37,475 nt of DNA, from positions 1 through 37,475 of the forward strand of contig CAZWXS010000023.1 of the NCBI GenBank assembly GCA_964638005.1. Reading direction: 5' to 3'. Made by a program: the position numbers and the translations under genes. Shown here piece by piece: positions 17,199 to 25,293 of this stretch (positions are counted from its first letter, which is position 1; every line of letters starts with the position of its first letter). The notes under the pieces are model-generated. The model ran no database searches and was not told where the DNA came from. It was given only the letters and a program-made list of their open reading frames with translations. The DNA comes from JAAYYM01 sp964638005. Lineage in GTDB: Bacteria > Bacillota > Clostridia > Lachnospirales > Lachnospiraceae.

Positions 17199-17891
17199 CT
17201 ACTCTACCGGTTCAATCGGTGTAATCACAAGATTTTCAGGCGGAATACCTGTTTTTCTTTTGATTACGTCCTCAATCTGAGCACGTTCGGCATCGGACAC
17301 CTCATAAGCGTTTACAAGCACATCTGCTGCGCCATCCGTAATACTCACCACTACATCCGTAAATCCCTTTGCCGACAACAGCACCTCTGCCGCAGTTTCC
17401 CGCTCTGCGATATCCACCATAGAGATCATCAGATTGATGGCTTCCTGCTTCTGGACATCCGTCACTGCCGTTGAGTTAATCACCTCAAGCATGGTCTCCT
17501 TGTTCTTCGCACGTGTCTGTTCCTTCAAAAGTTTTGCATCCGATGCAATGCTTGCACCTGTCATGAAACTTGTGAACACGGCTTCCCCCGGTGCTTCTTC
17601 TGCCACATCCGCAGCTTCTGCATCGGAATCCAGGCTCTCAATATCTCCCTGCAGTTCCTCTGCCAGATAGATGTCCTCATCGGAAATATCGGCAATCACC
17701 GTTTCATCCTCCTCAGACACGCTCGCCGAAGTCTCCTGAAATGCATCCTCCACCGGTATTATCTCATCAACCGCCGATGCATTATCTTCGTTCTCGAACT
17801 TTGTTCCCGTAAAGTTCAGATAGCCGGCTACGGCAATCATGATCGCAAGTGCTGTAATAATCATTTGATTTTTTCTCACTATATTCTTCAT
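17199..17891 (-). CDS. spoIIIAH: Stage III sporulation protein AH
   Basis: SpoIIIAH is the mother-cell membrane half of the SpoIIQ-SpoIIIAH channel around the forespore. The 230-residue protein has one N-terminal membrane helix (about 9-27), a long acidic linker rich in Asp/Glu (about 35-105) and a C-terminal ring-building domain (about 125-228) with AAEVLLSAKGFTDVVVSITDGAADVLV. This fold is related to YscJ/FliF. The start overlaps the spoIIIAG stop as ATGA. It is the last gene of the operon. Confidence 0.94.
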   Translation of the reverse strand: MKNIVRKNQMIITALAIMIAVAGYLNFTGTKFENEDNASAVDEIIPVEDAFQETSASVSEEDETVIADISDEDIYLAEELQGDIESLDSDAEAADVAEEAPGEAVFTSFMTGASIASDAKLLKEQTRAKNKETMLEVINSTAVTDVQKQEAINLMISMVDIAERETAAEVLLSAKGFTDVVVSITDGAADVLVNAYEVSDAERAQIEDVIKRKTGIPPENLVITPIEPVE

Positions 17892-18538
17892 CTTTCAATG
17901 GTCTCCTTACTGCTGCTTGTTTTTGTGACAGCCATCCTGACTACTTTAATCTTATGCACGTCTACCGGAAATAATGCCTTCACAACCTCGGTAATATTTG
18001 ACCTCACGACTGCATCTCCTCCGCCCTCACAGATTACAGTGATTCCCTCTACCTGCGGCGACAATGTCTTGGATACATATGGAATCATGGCACCATCAGC
18101 TCCCTCTGTATAAATCGTTGATTCTACCGTCTCACTTTCTGTCACGGTGCGATTTCCGCCTCCGGCATCTTTCTCGATCGTACTGACTCCGCTGTCGCTT
18201 ATATCCTTCAGCACAATATGTTCTGTTCCTGCCTTCAATGTAATGATAACCTTGACCTTTCCTGCACCTGCAACATAAGAAAGCCCGTCCTCCAGCTTCT
18301 CCTCCAACGCCGCAACATATACTGTCTCTTTTGAAGTTGCCTCTTGTGAAGTCACCGCACCTGTATCTTCATCTCGGAATAATTTCTGCTGCTCATCCTG
18401 TCGTTCCGATTCCTTCTGTTCTGTCGGTATGGTGATAACCAAAAGCAAGACTCCGGTCAAAAGTATGATCAGAAACTGATCCTTCTTCATTTTGCGTATC
18501 TTCTCTTTCAGTTCTCCGCCCAGCTTCAATAATGACAA
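17888..18538 (-). CDS. spoIIIAG: Stage III sporulation protein AG
   Basis: SpoIIIAG forms a large ring in the mother-cell side of the feeding-tube complex. The 216-residue protein has a short basic cytoplasmic tail, one membrane helix (about 22-37) and an extracytoplasmic domain with GDAVVRSNITEVVKALFPVDVHKIKVVRM at the C-terminus. The first codon would be TTG at 18538 with GAGGTG 7 nt upstream. An ATG at 18490 is possible but has a poorer site. With the TTG start the gene overlaps the spoIIIAF reading frame by 146 nt. Confidence 0.9.
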   Translation of the reverse strand: MSLLKLGGELKEKIRKMKKDQFLIILLTGVLLLVITIPTEQKESERQDEQQKLFRDEDTGAVTSQEATSKETVYVAALEEKLEDGLSYVAGAGKVKVIITLKAGTEHIVLKDISDSGVSTIEKDAGGGNRTVTESETVESTIYTEGADGAMIPYVSKTLSPQVEGITVICEGGGDAVVRSNITEVVKALFPVDVHKIKVVRMAVTKTSSSKETIER

Positions 18539-19103
18539 TCTGAATCACCTCTTCTTCCAATTCCAACTTCCTTGCAATGTCTGTCTGTAGCTGTCTATAT
18601 TCTAAATCGTCACTCTTTTCACTCATTTTTCCGATAATTATACTTTCAACAGGGATATTAACAGACTTATCCACATTTTTTGAAACCTTGACTCTGATCG
18701 ACTCTATTTCACCATAATCCACACTATCCACATCCTCGCAAACACTGATGTTTACTGCGTCCACAAAATAATTATCTTTAATTTTCGATTTGTTAAGTAT
18801 TGTTTTAATTTTATTTTCGTATGTGGATAAAGCCCTAGAATACTGACTTTCTTCCACTTTTTCAGAAACACTGTTCTCAAAATTTAATTTTTTGCTGTAT
18901 AATTCTGTAAGGCTGTCTTCTACCGAATCAAATGCATTTCCAAATTGTCCGCCTGCATCCAGAATGAACGCAATCATAATAATGCCTAACAGCAATTTGA
19001 CATATTTCTGATATTGCTCCCCCGGCAGCATATGTAGGATTAAGCCCGTCATTACAATGATTTCGACCAATCCGATGATAGTATCTTTAATATATGCGAG
19101 CAT
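18393..19103 (-). CDS. spoIIIAF: Stage III sporulation protein AF
   Basis: The 236-residue protein starts MLAYIKDTIIGLVEIIVMTG and has two predicted membrane helices in the first 60 residues, followed by a soluble domain that ends in EEEVIQIVIIEAG. After this the frame continues for about 45 residues into spoIIIAG without any family-like sequence. The ATG at 19103 follows the spoIIIAE stop by 2 nt; an upstream in-frame extension to 19337 lies inside spoIIIAE and is rejected. It is one of the least conserved members of the operon. Confidence 0.88.
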   Translation of the reverse strand: MLAYIKDTIIGLVEIIVMTGLILHMLPGEQYQKYVKLLLGIIMIAFILDAGGQFGNAFDSVEDSLTELYSKKLNFENSVSEKVEESQYSRALSTYENKIKTILNKSKIKDNYFVDAVNISVCEDVDSVDYGEIESIRVKVSKNVDKSVNIPVESIIIGKMSEKSDDLEYRQLQTDIARKLELEEEVIQIVIIEAGRRTEREDTQNEEGSVSDHTFDRSLAFGYHHTDRTEGIGTTG

Positions 19104-19105
19104 AT

Positions 19106-20299
19106 TCAATATCCTCCGTTGGTTGACACAGTGACGATTGCAATCGTTATCATAAACAGGACAATCGACGTAACAACTGTTTTCAATAGCATCCCTGCCC
19201 CATCTCCCATGCCGCCGATACACTCCGCTGTTCCGTTTGCAGCCAGTCCACCCGCAAATGCAGCAGCCAGGCGGTATAAAAACATGATAACTGTCAGCTT
19301 TACAATCGGTACGAGTACAATGAACACCATGACACACACTGCCGCTGCTCCGACTGCATTTTTAATCAATACCGCCGAACCGACTACCGTATTCCATGTT
19401 GCTTCCGTCACCCCCGACATGCCCGGCAGCATGGATACGGCACCTGTCAGCATGCTTGTCTTGACAGAATGAAGCACCGGCGTAAACATGCTCTGGATGG
19501 TATTGATTCCGATTACGACTGCGATCACGGTCTTCAAAATATATTGAATGATGCTCTTCAGCAACTTCAGCAGCTGCTCCAGAATTCCTTCTCCGACGAT
19601 ATGATTGATGATGATCAATATGATATAAATCTGTATCATCGGCAAAACAACCGTTGCAAGTATAGCCTCCACCAGAAAGATTGCCAGAAGTGCCGTTCCG
19701 TAAAACGTTGAAGCAGATGCCGAACCGGACACAAATGCAACGCCCATAAAATAGGCCGGCAGCAAAGCTTCCATAAACATAACGAGATTTTCCACCGTTT
19801 TCGTCGCAATTTCTATGGTTGTTTTCATTGACTGAAGCAGCAGAACCGCCATCAGCAATGCCATAATGTAAAAAGCAATCTTGGCAATCTGACGGTTTTG
19901 AAAGGCGGTTGTAATATTAGACAGAACCGCGGCAAGTACAGACAACAAAATGACACTTGTAATGGCAAATCTATTTTCAACAACCTCTGATGTCAGTATT
20001 TTCAAGACTTTCTCATATATTAAACTTACATTTAACGCCTCTTTGCCTGACATGATGTCCCGAAATACTTGTCCGAAATCCATATCATAATCCATTTGAA
20101 TCTGTTCCAATGCCTTGTCAATCTCCCCAAAATCCGGTTCTTCCATAACCGACTGCTCTGTTATGCCGTTTACTTTAATCTCCTCAATGTCAACAGCATA
20201 TGTACGCACTGTCAATCCGCTGCTTATCGACAGAACCACAAACACCCACAACAATACTCTGCAAAGCTTTCGTACACGGTTCCCTTTATGCTTGCCCAT
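19106..20299 (-). CDS. spoIIIAE: Stage III sporulation protein AE
   Basis: SpoIIIAE is the large polytopic membrane subunit of the SpoIIIA complex. The 397-residue protein has a signal-peptide-like N-terminus (about 10-36), a short extracytoplasmic segment and then at least six hydrophobic segments, including a Gly/Ala-rich C-terminal region. The ATG at 20299 with GAGGTG 6 nt upstream is preferred; a GTG three codons earlier (20308) lacks a ribosome site. Confidence 0.93.
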   Translation of the reverse strand: MGKHKGNRVRKLCRVLLWVFVVLSISSGLTVRTYAVDIEEIKVNGITEQSVMEEPDFGEIDKALEQIQMDYDMDFGQVFRDIMSGKEALNVSLIYEKVLKILTSEVVENRFAITSVILLSVLAAVLSNITTAFQNRQIAKIAFYIMALLMAVLLLQSMKTTIEIATKTVENLVMFMEALLPAYFMGVAFVSGSASASTFYGTALLAIFLVEAILATVVLPMIQIYIILIIINHIVGEGILEQLLKLLKSIIQYILKTVIAVVIGINTIQSMFTPVLHSVKTSMLTGAVSMLPGMSGVTEATWNTVVGSAVLIKNAVGAAAVCVMVFIVLVPIVKLTVIMFLYRLAAAFAGGLAANGTAECIGGMGDGAGMLLKTVVTSIVLFMITIAIVTVSTNGGY

Positions 20300-20323
20300 T
20301 TTGAACACCTCGCTCCGCTCATC

Positions 20324-20707
20324 TCAATCCAGAAACACATACAGCTTTGTCAGCAGAGTCTCTAATGCCGGCAGGCTTAATAACAGAATCGAAAGTTTTC
20401 CAAACACCTCAATCTGACCGGAAACAGACTGGTATCCTGCATCACGACAAATGTTTGCGGCAAATTCCGCTATGTAAGTCAACAGTACGATTTTAACCAA
20501 AGTCTTACCCAACTGACCGGCAAGAATCGGCGCATCCAGCCTCGACAGCATCAGAATGATCTCCTGCAATTCATCCATTGAACCACACAACAGAATGATT
20601 CCGGTCGCAATCCCAATGTAGATTCCATACTCTCCTTTTTGACTCTTGAACTGAAGCGCAATCAACACTCCGACAAAACCGATTGCCGCAATCCGCAGAA
20701 GTTCCAT
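20324..20707 (-). CDS. spoIIIAD: Stage III sporulation protein AD
   Basis: This 127-residue membrane protein begins MELLRIAAIGFVGVLIALQFK and has about four hydrophobic segments, ending with LSILLLSLPALETLLTKLYVF. It is the usual size for SpoIIIAD. The ATG at 20707 has GAGGAGG 7 nt upstream, so the longer frame to 20764, which overlaps spoIIIAC, is not used. Confidence 0.94.
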   Translation of the reverse strand: MELLRIAAIGFVGVLIALQFKSQKGEYGIYIGIATGIILLCGSMDELQEIILMLSRLDAPILAGQLGKTLVKIVLLTYIAEFAANICRDAGYQSVSGQIEVFGKLSILLLSLPALETLLTKLYVFLD

Positions 20708-20723
20708 CACATATCCTCCTCTT

Positions 20724-20918
20724 CTAGAGTGCAAACAGCTTCTGAATCGTCTCAAACAAATCATATATGTACGGAATAATCCACGAAAGTACCAGTATCA
20801 GTCCCGCCAGACTGGTTAAAAATGCTTGTTCCTCTCTGCCGCTGTGCTTCAGGACCTGTGTCAATATTGAGACCAATATACCAACTGCCGCTATCTTAAA
20901 TATCAAGCTGACTTCCAT
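20724..20918 (-). CDS. spoIIIAC: Stage III sporulation protein AC
   Basis: This is a 64-residue protein with two membrane helices joined by a short polar loop (LKHSGREEQAF), the typical SpoIIIAC design. GGAGGA lies 8 nt upstream of the ATG. It is 39 nt after spoIIIAB and 16 nt before spoIIIAD. Confidence 0.94.
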   Translation of the reverse strand: MEVSLIFKIAAVGILVSILTQVLKHSGREEQAFLTSLAGLILVLSWIIPYIYDLFETIQKLFAL

Positions 20919-20957
20919 CGCCTGCTTCCTCCATATCAGATCCTTTTTATTTCGGTT

Positions 20958-21497
20958 TTACAACAGGACGACAATCACGAACACACCGCCAAGAACCCCC
21001 ATTGTACTATATATACGGGACGTCTCCTGCATCTGCTTAAGAGTCCCGCTCACTTCCTCCTCCAGCCGCGCCTCATACTGCTGTATCATATTGATCTGCA
21101 TCGTTTGATCCCTGTATCCAAATTCCTCACCAAATCCACACAGGCCTTCTATATCTCCATCCTTTAGTATGCACCTGGTTGGACCTGCAGCAGATGAGAA
21201 GTATGCATGGACCTTCTCACTCCATAATACAGACAGTGCCGTTCCCTCCCTATACCGCAATTCCTCCGTCAGTTTTGTGAGGAAACCTGCCACAGGTTCT
21301 GACAGCCTGTCTGGGACAGAAGCAAAGCATTCCGGCAGATTCAGATTGCGATGCCTGATTTCTCCCTCCAACAGCTGAAGCATCTTAATCAGCTCCCGCT
21401 TCAGGGCGATATAGCATCTCATATCATGATTGAAGCTGTAAGAAATGCCAATACTCCCCGCAAGTATCAATAATGCACCGCATATTCTAACCATCAT
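20958..21497 (-). CDS. spoIIIAB: Stage III sporulation protein AB
   Basis: The 179-residue protein has an N-terminal membrane helix (RICGALLILAGSIGISYSF), a helical cytoplasmic domain and a C-terminal hydrophobic tail (GVLGGVFVIVVLL). This resembles GspF-like type II secretion membrane subunits, as known for the family. The ATG at 21497 overlaps the spoIIIAA stop (ATGATG), so the two are coupled; a second ATG follows directly. Confidence 0.92.
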   Translation of the reverse strand: MMVRICGALLILAGSIGISYSFNHDMRCYIALKRELIKMLQLLEGEIRHRNLNLPECFASVPDRLSEPVAGFLTKLTEELRYREGTALSVLWSEKVHAYFSSAAGPTRCILKDGDIEGLCGFGEEFGYRDQTMQINMIQQYEARLEEEVSGTLKQMQETSRIYSTMGVLGGVFVIVVLL

Positions 21498-22429
21498 ACT
21501 TCCACCTCTGGATATTTCCATATACACTGATATTCAGAATTCAAAATCCGAATATGCCGATTAACCGATGCCCGCCCCTCTAACATAACATATCGTTCCA
21601 CTGCTTCTCCATGAATCAACTCACGTAACATGCGTTTTTTAATAACATCCGTTATATCATATCCATGAATCGTGGCAATCAGTTTACATCCGGAATACAA
21701 TGCCGTTTCAATCGCAGCTGCATCTTCACCGCTTCCGATCTCATCTACGGCTATGACATCGGGAGCCATCGCCCGTACCAGCATCATAATTCCCTGTGCC
21801 TTTGCACAGCAATCTATAATGTCTGTCCTCATTCCGATATCATTCTGCGGAATACCCATATAGCAGCCTCCGATTTCCGACCTTTCATCCACTACTCCGA
21901 CCGTCTGCCCGCCATTCGAAATCTGTCTGACGAGGTCTCTTAACAAGGTTGTCTTGCCACAGCCCGGAGCGGAGATGATCAGCGTGTTATACAATCTTCC
22001 TCCACTCTGCAGATGTGGAAGCAGGAGGTCTCCGACTCCCGGTATCTCATGTGCAATCCTAACGTTGACACAAGTAATATAGCGAAATGTCTTGACAGCA
22101 TTTCCTTCAATTGTCACACTTCCTCCCACTCCGATCCGGTGTCCTCCCATTGTTGTTATGAAGCCCTGTCGCAGCTCCTCTTCGTACGCGTATATTGAAA
22201 AATCACATATGTAATTGATTAACTCAGACAATTCGCAAAGGCTCACCACATATGGCCTTATGCTGTTCTTTTGTCTTATAATTTCTTCGCGTCCGTCGCA
22301 TTTGACAATGATTGGTTGTCCTACTCTGAATCTGATTTCCCGCAATTCCTCGAACCGATACCCACCTGCCAGAATCAACTCACGTAAATCACACGGAAAT
22401 AACTTGTAAAATGCCTCAGCCTTGTCCAT
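21494..22429 (-). CDS. spoIIIAA: Stage III sporulation protein AA (ATPase)
   Basis: SpoIIIAA is the cytoplasmic secretion-type ATPase of the complex. From the ATG at 22429 (311 residues) it has Walker A SAPGCGKT at about 153-160 and Walker B VIAVDEIG near residue 225, and a conserved GGHRIGVGG segment near 95. The start is uncertain: in-frame ATG and GTG codons lie 6 and 9 nt upstream, but the sigma-E promoter puts the 5' end near 22440, and only the chosen ATG leaves room for the GGGTG site. Confidence 0.94.
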   Translation of the reverse strand: MDKAEAFYKLFPCDLRELILAGGYRFEELREIRFRVGQPIIVKCDGREEIIRQKNSIRPYVVSLCELSELINYICDFSIYAYEEELRQGFITTMGGHRIGVGGSVTIEGNAVKTFRYITCVNVRIAHEIPGVGDLLLPHLQSGGRLYNTLIISAPGCGKTTLLRDLVRQISNGGQTVGVVDERSEIGGCYMGIPQNDIGMRTDIIDCCAKAQGIMMLVRAMAPDVIAVDEIGSGEDAAAIETALYSGCKLIATIHGYDITDVIKKRMLRELIHGEAVERYVMLEGRASVNRHIRILNSEYQCIWKYPEVEV

Positions 22430-22446
22430 ATACATCACCCACTGTA

Positions 22447-22474
22447 ATTATATGAGACAGGTTCGGAAATATTC
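22447..22474 (-). promoter_or_regulatory. Sigma-E promoter of the spoIIIA operon
   Basis: On the minus strand GAATATT (22468-22474) is followed after 13 nt by CATATAAT (22447-22454), close to the sigma-E consensus of a kmATATT -35 and CATACAhT -10. The operon is sigma-E dependent in Bacillus, so the match is expected. It predicts a very short leader of about 10 nt. Confidence 0.75.
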
Positions 22475-22495
22475 AAAAAACATTATCCTTCAAAC

Positions 22496-22529
22496 AAAAA
22501 AAGCCCCTCGCCTTTATCAGGCGGGGGCT
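22496..22529 (-). terminator. Terminator of pnp
   Basis: The arms 22502-22512 and 22520-22529 form a GC-rich stem with one bulged base and a 7-nt loop. On the minus strand seven T follow. It separates pnp from the spoIIIA promoter. Confidence 0.9.
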
Positions 22530-22550
22530 CTGTACAATCTTCTTATTTAA

Positions 22551-24641
22551 CTATTCCTGGGGAGCATCCTTCATAGAGAAGCTGATCCTGCCCATCTTAT
22601 CCTTACCAAGGCACTTCACTGTTACGACATCGCCAAGGGTCAATACATCTTCAACATGGTTGATTCTATCCTTTGAAATCTTAGAGATATGAACCATGCC
22701 TTCCTTGCCCGGTGCAAATTCGATGAATGCGCCAAAGTCCTTGATGCTTACAACCTTACCCTTGAAGATCTGGCCTTCTTCAAACTCTGTTACGATCATC
22801 TTAACCATCTCAACAGCCTTGTCCATTCCTACAGGATCTGTTCCGCAGATAGATACTGATCCATCATCGGAAATATCCATTTTGACACCGGTCTGCTCAA
22901 TGATTGCATTGATGGTCTTGCCACGCTGTCCGACAACATCGCCGATCTTCTCAGGATTGATCTTGATCTGGATGATCTTCGGTGCATACTCGCCGACCTC
23001 TTTACGAGGCTCTGCGATACAAGGTCTCATGCAATTGTCCATAATGAACATTCTCGCCTCACGACATCTTGCAATGGCACCTTCAACAATGGCTCTGGTC
23101 AGACCGTGAATCTTAATATCCATCTGAATTGCCGTAATACCTTCTGTTGTTCCGGTTACCTTGAAATCCATATCGCCGAAGAAATCTTCAAGTCCCTGAA
23201 TGTCTGTCAGCAATACGAAATCATCGTCTGTATCTCCTGTTACAAGTCCACATGAAATACCTGCAACCATCTTCTTAATCGGTACACCTGCAGCCATCAG
23301 CGACATACAGGATGCACATGTAGAGGCCATAGATGTGGAACCGTTGGATTCAAATGTCTCGGATACGGTACGGATTGCATACGGGAACTCCTCCGTTGAA
23401 GGAAGTACCGGTATCAATGCTCTCTCAGCAAGTGCTCCGTGACCAATCTCACGACGTCCCGGTCCTCTGGAAGGCTTTGTTTCTCCTACTGAGTATGACG
23501 GGAAGTTATAGTGATGCATATATCTCTTATTGATCTCGTTCTCATCCAGTCCGTCGATTCTCTGAACCTCTGATAACGGTGCAAGTGTCGTAATGTTGCA
23601 GATCTGTGTCTGTCCTCTGGTGAACATGGCAGAACCATGCACTCTGGGAACAATATCTGTCTCTGCTGCAAGCTTTCTGATCTGTGTGATCTCACGGCCG
23701 TCCGGACGCTTGTGATCCTTAAGGATCATCTTACGAACCGTTTTCTTCTGATACTGATAAAGTGCTTCTCCGATTAACGGCAGCCAGTCTTCCTTATCTG
23801 CAAATGCTGCTTCCATCTTATCTCTGATGACACGGATATTCTCTTCACGTACCTGCTTCTCGTCTGTGAAAACTGCAACTTCCATTTCAGCCGGTGTAAC
23901 GATTTCCTTCATGGCTGCAAACATTTCCTCAGGAATTGCACAGCTTGTATACTCATGCTTCGGCTTACCAACCTCTGCCACGATCTTGTTGATAAATGCA
24001 ATGATCTCTTGATTGATGCCGTGTGCCATATAGATGGCTTCGATCATCTTTGCTTCCGGAATCTCATTAGCACCTGCTTCGATCATGATTACCTTTTCTG
24101 CCGTAGATGCTACTGTCAAAGTCAAATCACCATTCTTCCATTGTTCCTGATTAGGATTGACGATGAACTGTCCGTCTACTATACCGATCTGTGTTGTCGC
24201 ACACGGTCCGCTGAACGGAATGTCGGAAATGCTGGTTGCGATTGCAGAGCCAAGCATTGCAACTACCTCAGGGCGGCACTCGGGATCAACTGAAAGTACC
24301 AGATTGTTCAGTGTACAATCATTTCTGTAATCCTTCGGGAATAAAGGACGCATCGGTCTGTCAATGACACGTGATGTCAATACGGAATTCTCAGATGCCT
24401 TTCCTTCTCTCTTGTTAAATCCTCCCGGGATCTTGCCAACCGCATACAGCTTTTCTTCAAACTCTACACTTAATGGGAAGAAATCAATTCCCTCTCTTGG
24501 CTTCTCTGATGCCGTCGCCGTACATAATACAGTCGTATCACCATAGTGCATAAGTGCTGCACCGTTTGCCTGCGCTGCCACTCTTCCGATGTCTACCGTA
24601 AGAGTATGACCGCCGATTTCCATTGAATAACTTTTGTACAT
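22551..24641 (-). CDS. pnp: Polyribonucleotide nucleotidyltransferase (PNPase)
   Basis: PNPase is a trimeric 3'-5' phosphorolytic exoribonuclease. The 696-residue protein has two RNase PH domains (the first with NKREGKASEN, the second with MFTRGQTQ), a KH domain with VVGQRGKTINAII, and a C-terminal S1 domain (FKGKVVSIKDFGAFIEF). The ATG at 24641 has AAGGAGAA upstream; the longer frame to 24674 is rejected. It lies downstream of rpsO, an arrangement shared with many bacteria, and its leader is strongly structured. Confidence 0.97.
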   Translation of the reverse strand: MYKSYSMEIGGHTLTVDIGRVAAQANGAALMHYGDTTVLCTATASEKPREGIDFFPLSVEFEEKLYAVGKIPGGFNKREGKASENSVLTSRVIDRPMRPLFPKDYRNDCTLNNLVLSVDPECRPEVVAMLGSAIATSISDIPFSGPCATTQIGIVDGQFIVNPNQEQWKNGDLTLTVASTAEKVIMIEAGANEIPEAKMIEAIYMAHGINQEIIAFINKIVAEVGKPKHEYTSCAIPEEMFAAMKEIVTPAEMEVAVFTDEKQVREENIRVIRDKMEAAFADKEDWLPLIGEALYQYQKKTVRKMILKDHKRPDGREITQIRKLAAETDIVPRVHGSAMFTRGQTQICNITTLAPLSEVQRIDGLDENEINKRYMHHYNFPSYSVGETKPSRGPGRREIGHGALAERALIPVLPSTEEFPYAIRTVSETFESNGSTSMASTCASCMSLMAAGVPIKKMVAGISCGLVTGDTDDDFVLLTDIQGLEDFFGDMDFKVTGTTEGITAIQMDIKIHGLTRAIVEGAIARCREARMFIMDNCMRPCIAEPRKEVGEYAPKIIQIKINPEKIGDVVGQRGKTINAIIEQTGVKMDISDDGSVSICGTDPVGMDKAVEMVKMIVTEFEEGQIFKGKVVSIKDFGAFIEFAPGKEGMVHISKISKDRINHVEDVLTLGDVVTVKCLGKDKMGRISFSMKDAPQE

Positions 24642-24696
24642 AATGTTCTCCTTTCGATGATGCCGCCGACTCACTCCAAGCCGCAGCAGGTTGACG

Positions 24697-24782
24697 GCAG
24701 AAGAATATTATTTTCCGAAACAACTGATGAGCATACGAACGGATTCATATGTTCGTCAGTGGTCTCGGGATGATTCTTCTGC
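24697..24782 (-). other. Long imperfect stem-loop in the rpsO-pnp spacer
   Basis: The outer arms GCAGAAGAAT (24697-24706) and ATTCTTCTGC (24773-24782) are perfectly complementary. Inside them CCGA/TCGG (24715/24765), ACTGA/TCAGT (24723/24756) and CGAAC/GTTCG (24736/24751) extend the stem. It lies between rpsO and pnp, where E. coli pnp mRNA carries an RNase III hairpin. A second possible hairpin (TGCCG 24661-24665 with CGGCA 24695-24699) shares bases with the outer arm and ends next to the pnp ribosome site. Confidence 0.6.
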
Positions 24783-24796
24783 ACATTCTAATTATA

Positions 24797-24822
24797 AATA
24801 GGGCGGATAACTCCGCCCTATT
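24797..24822. terminator. Hairpin after rpsO
   Basis: Perfect 11-bp arms (24797-24807 and 24812-24822) enclose a 4-nt loop, 5 nt after the rpsO stop. On the minus strand it is followed by an A/T-rich stretch rather than a clean T run, so it may terminate only part of the transcripts and let the rest continue into pnp. Confidence 0.6.
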
Positions 24823-24827
24823 ATAAA

Positions 24828-25094
24828 CTACTTTCTGATTCCTAATTTTTCAATCAGTTCACGATACTTTTCAACATCAGTTCTCTTTAAATAGTCAAGT
24901 AATCCACGTCTCTGACCAATCATCTTGAACAGACCGCTTCTTGAGTGGTGATCCTTCTGATTGCTCTGCAAATGCTCTGTGAGTTCCTGAATTCTGGCTG
25001 TCAGAATTGCAATCTGAACTTCCGGCGAACCTGTGTCGCCTTCTTTTCTTGCATATTCCTTCATGATAGCCGCTTTCTTTTCCTTGCTGATCAT
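24828..25094 (-). CDS. rpsO: 30S ribosomal protein S15
   Basis: The 88-residue protein is the standard length. It shows the S15 segments GDTGSPEVQIAILTARI, DHHSRSGLFKMIGQRRGLLDYLK and a C-terminal basic end. S15 binds the 16S rRNA three-way junction early in 30S assembly. The AAGGAGG site lies 9 nt upstream of the ATG. The leader can form a pseudoknot (25122-25161). Confidence 0.98.
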   Translation of the reverse strand: MISKEKKAAIMKEYARKEGDTGSPEVQIAILTARIQELTEHLQSNQKDHHSRSGLFKMIGQRRGLLDYLKRTDVEKYRELIEKLGIRK

Positions 25095-25121
25095 AATGCA
25101 TATCCTCCTTTTCTAAAATGT

Positions 25122-25161
25122 AACGATCCATATCTCATACCGCCATGAATCGTTCCGGTAT
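25122..25161 (-). promoter_or_regulatory. Candidate S15 autoregulatory pseudoknot in the rpsO leader
   Basis: Read on the minus strand, ATACCG (25161-25156) pairs with CGGTAT (25142-25137). The loop between them contains AACGATTCAT (25154-25145), which pairs with ATGGATCGTT (25131-25122) with one G-U pair. This interleaving is the H-type pseudoknot order, with loops of 1, 2 and 5 nt. It ends 12 nt before the AAGGAGG site. A further imperfect hairpin lies upstream (about 25165-25205). Confidence 0.6.
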
Positions 25162-25223
25162 CCGCTCTCACTAAGACCAGGTCGGAGTGTCCGTGCTCTG
25201 AGTGGGGCATTTCATACCTGTGC

Positions 25224-25252
25224 ATTATAGCACACTATCGTATATCTGTAAA
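25224..25252 (-). promoter_or_regulatory. Sigma-A promoter of rpsO
   Basis: On the minus strand TTTACA (25247-25252), a 17-nt spacer and TATAAT (25224-25229) form a near-consensus promoter. It predicts a leader of about 120 nt before the rpsO ATG. Confidence 0.85.
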
Positions 25253-25281
25253 GCAGGAAACGTATGAAATACGCTTCCCGC
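25253..25281 (-). terminator. Terminator-like hairpin after the NlpC/P60 gene
   Basis: Arms 25253-25265 and 25269-25281 pair over 13 positions with two G-U pairs and a 3-nt loop. Only three T follow on the minus strand, and these are the start of the rpsO -35 box. Confidence 0.6.
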
Positions 25282-25293
25282 ACATTACCTGTT

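Noticed and set aside
19104..19337. N-terminal extension of spoIIIAF
   Set aside because: It overlaps spoIIIAE out of frame; the ATG at 19103 gives the family start and fits directly after the spoIIIAE stop.
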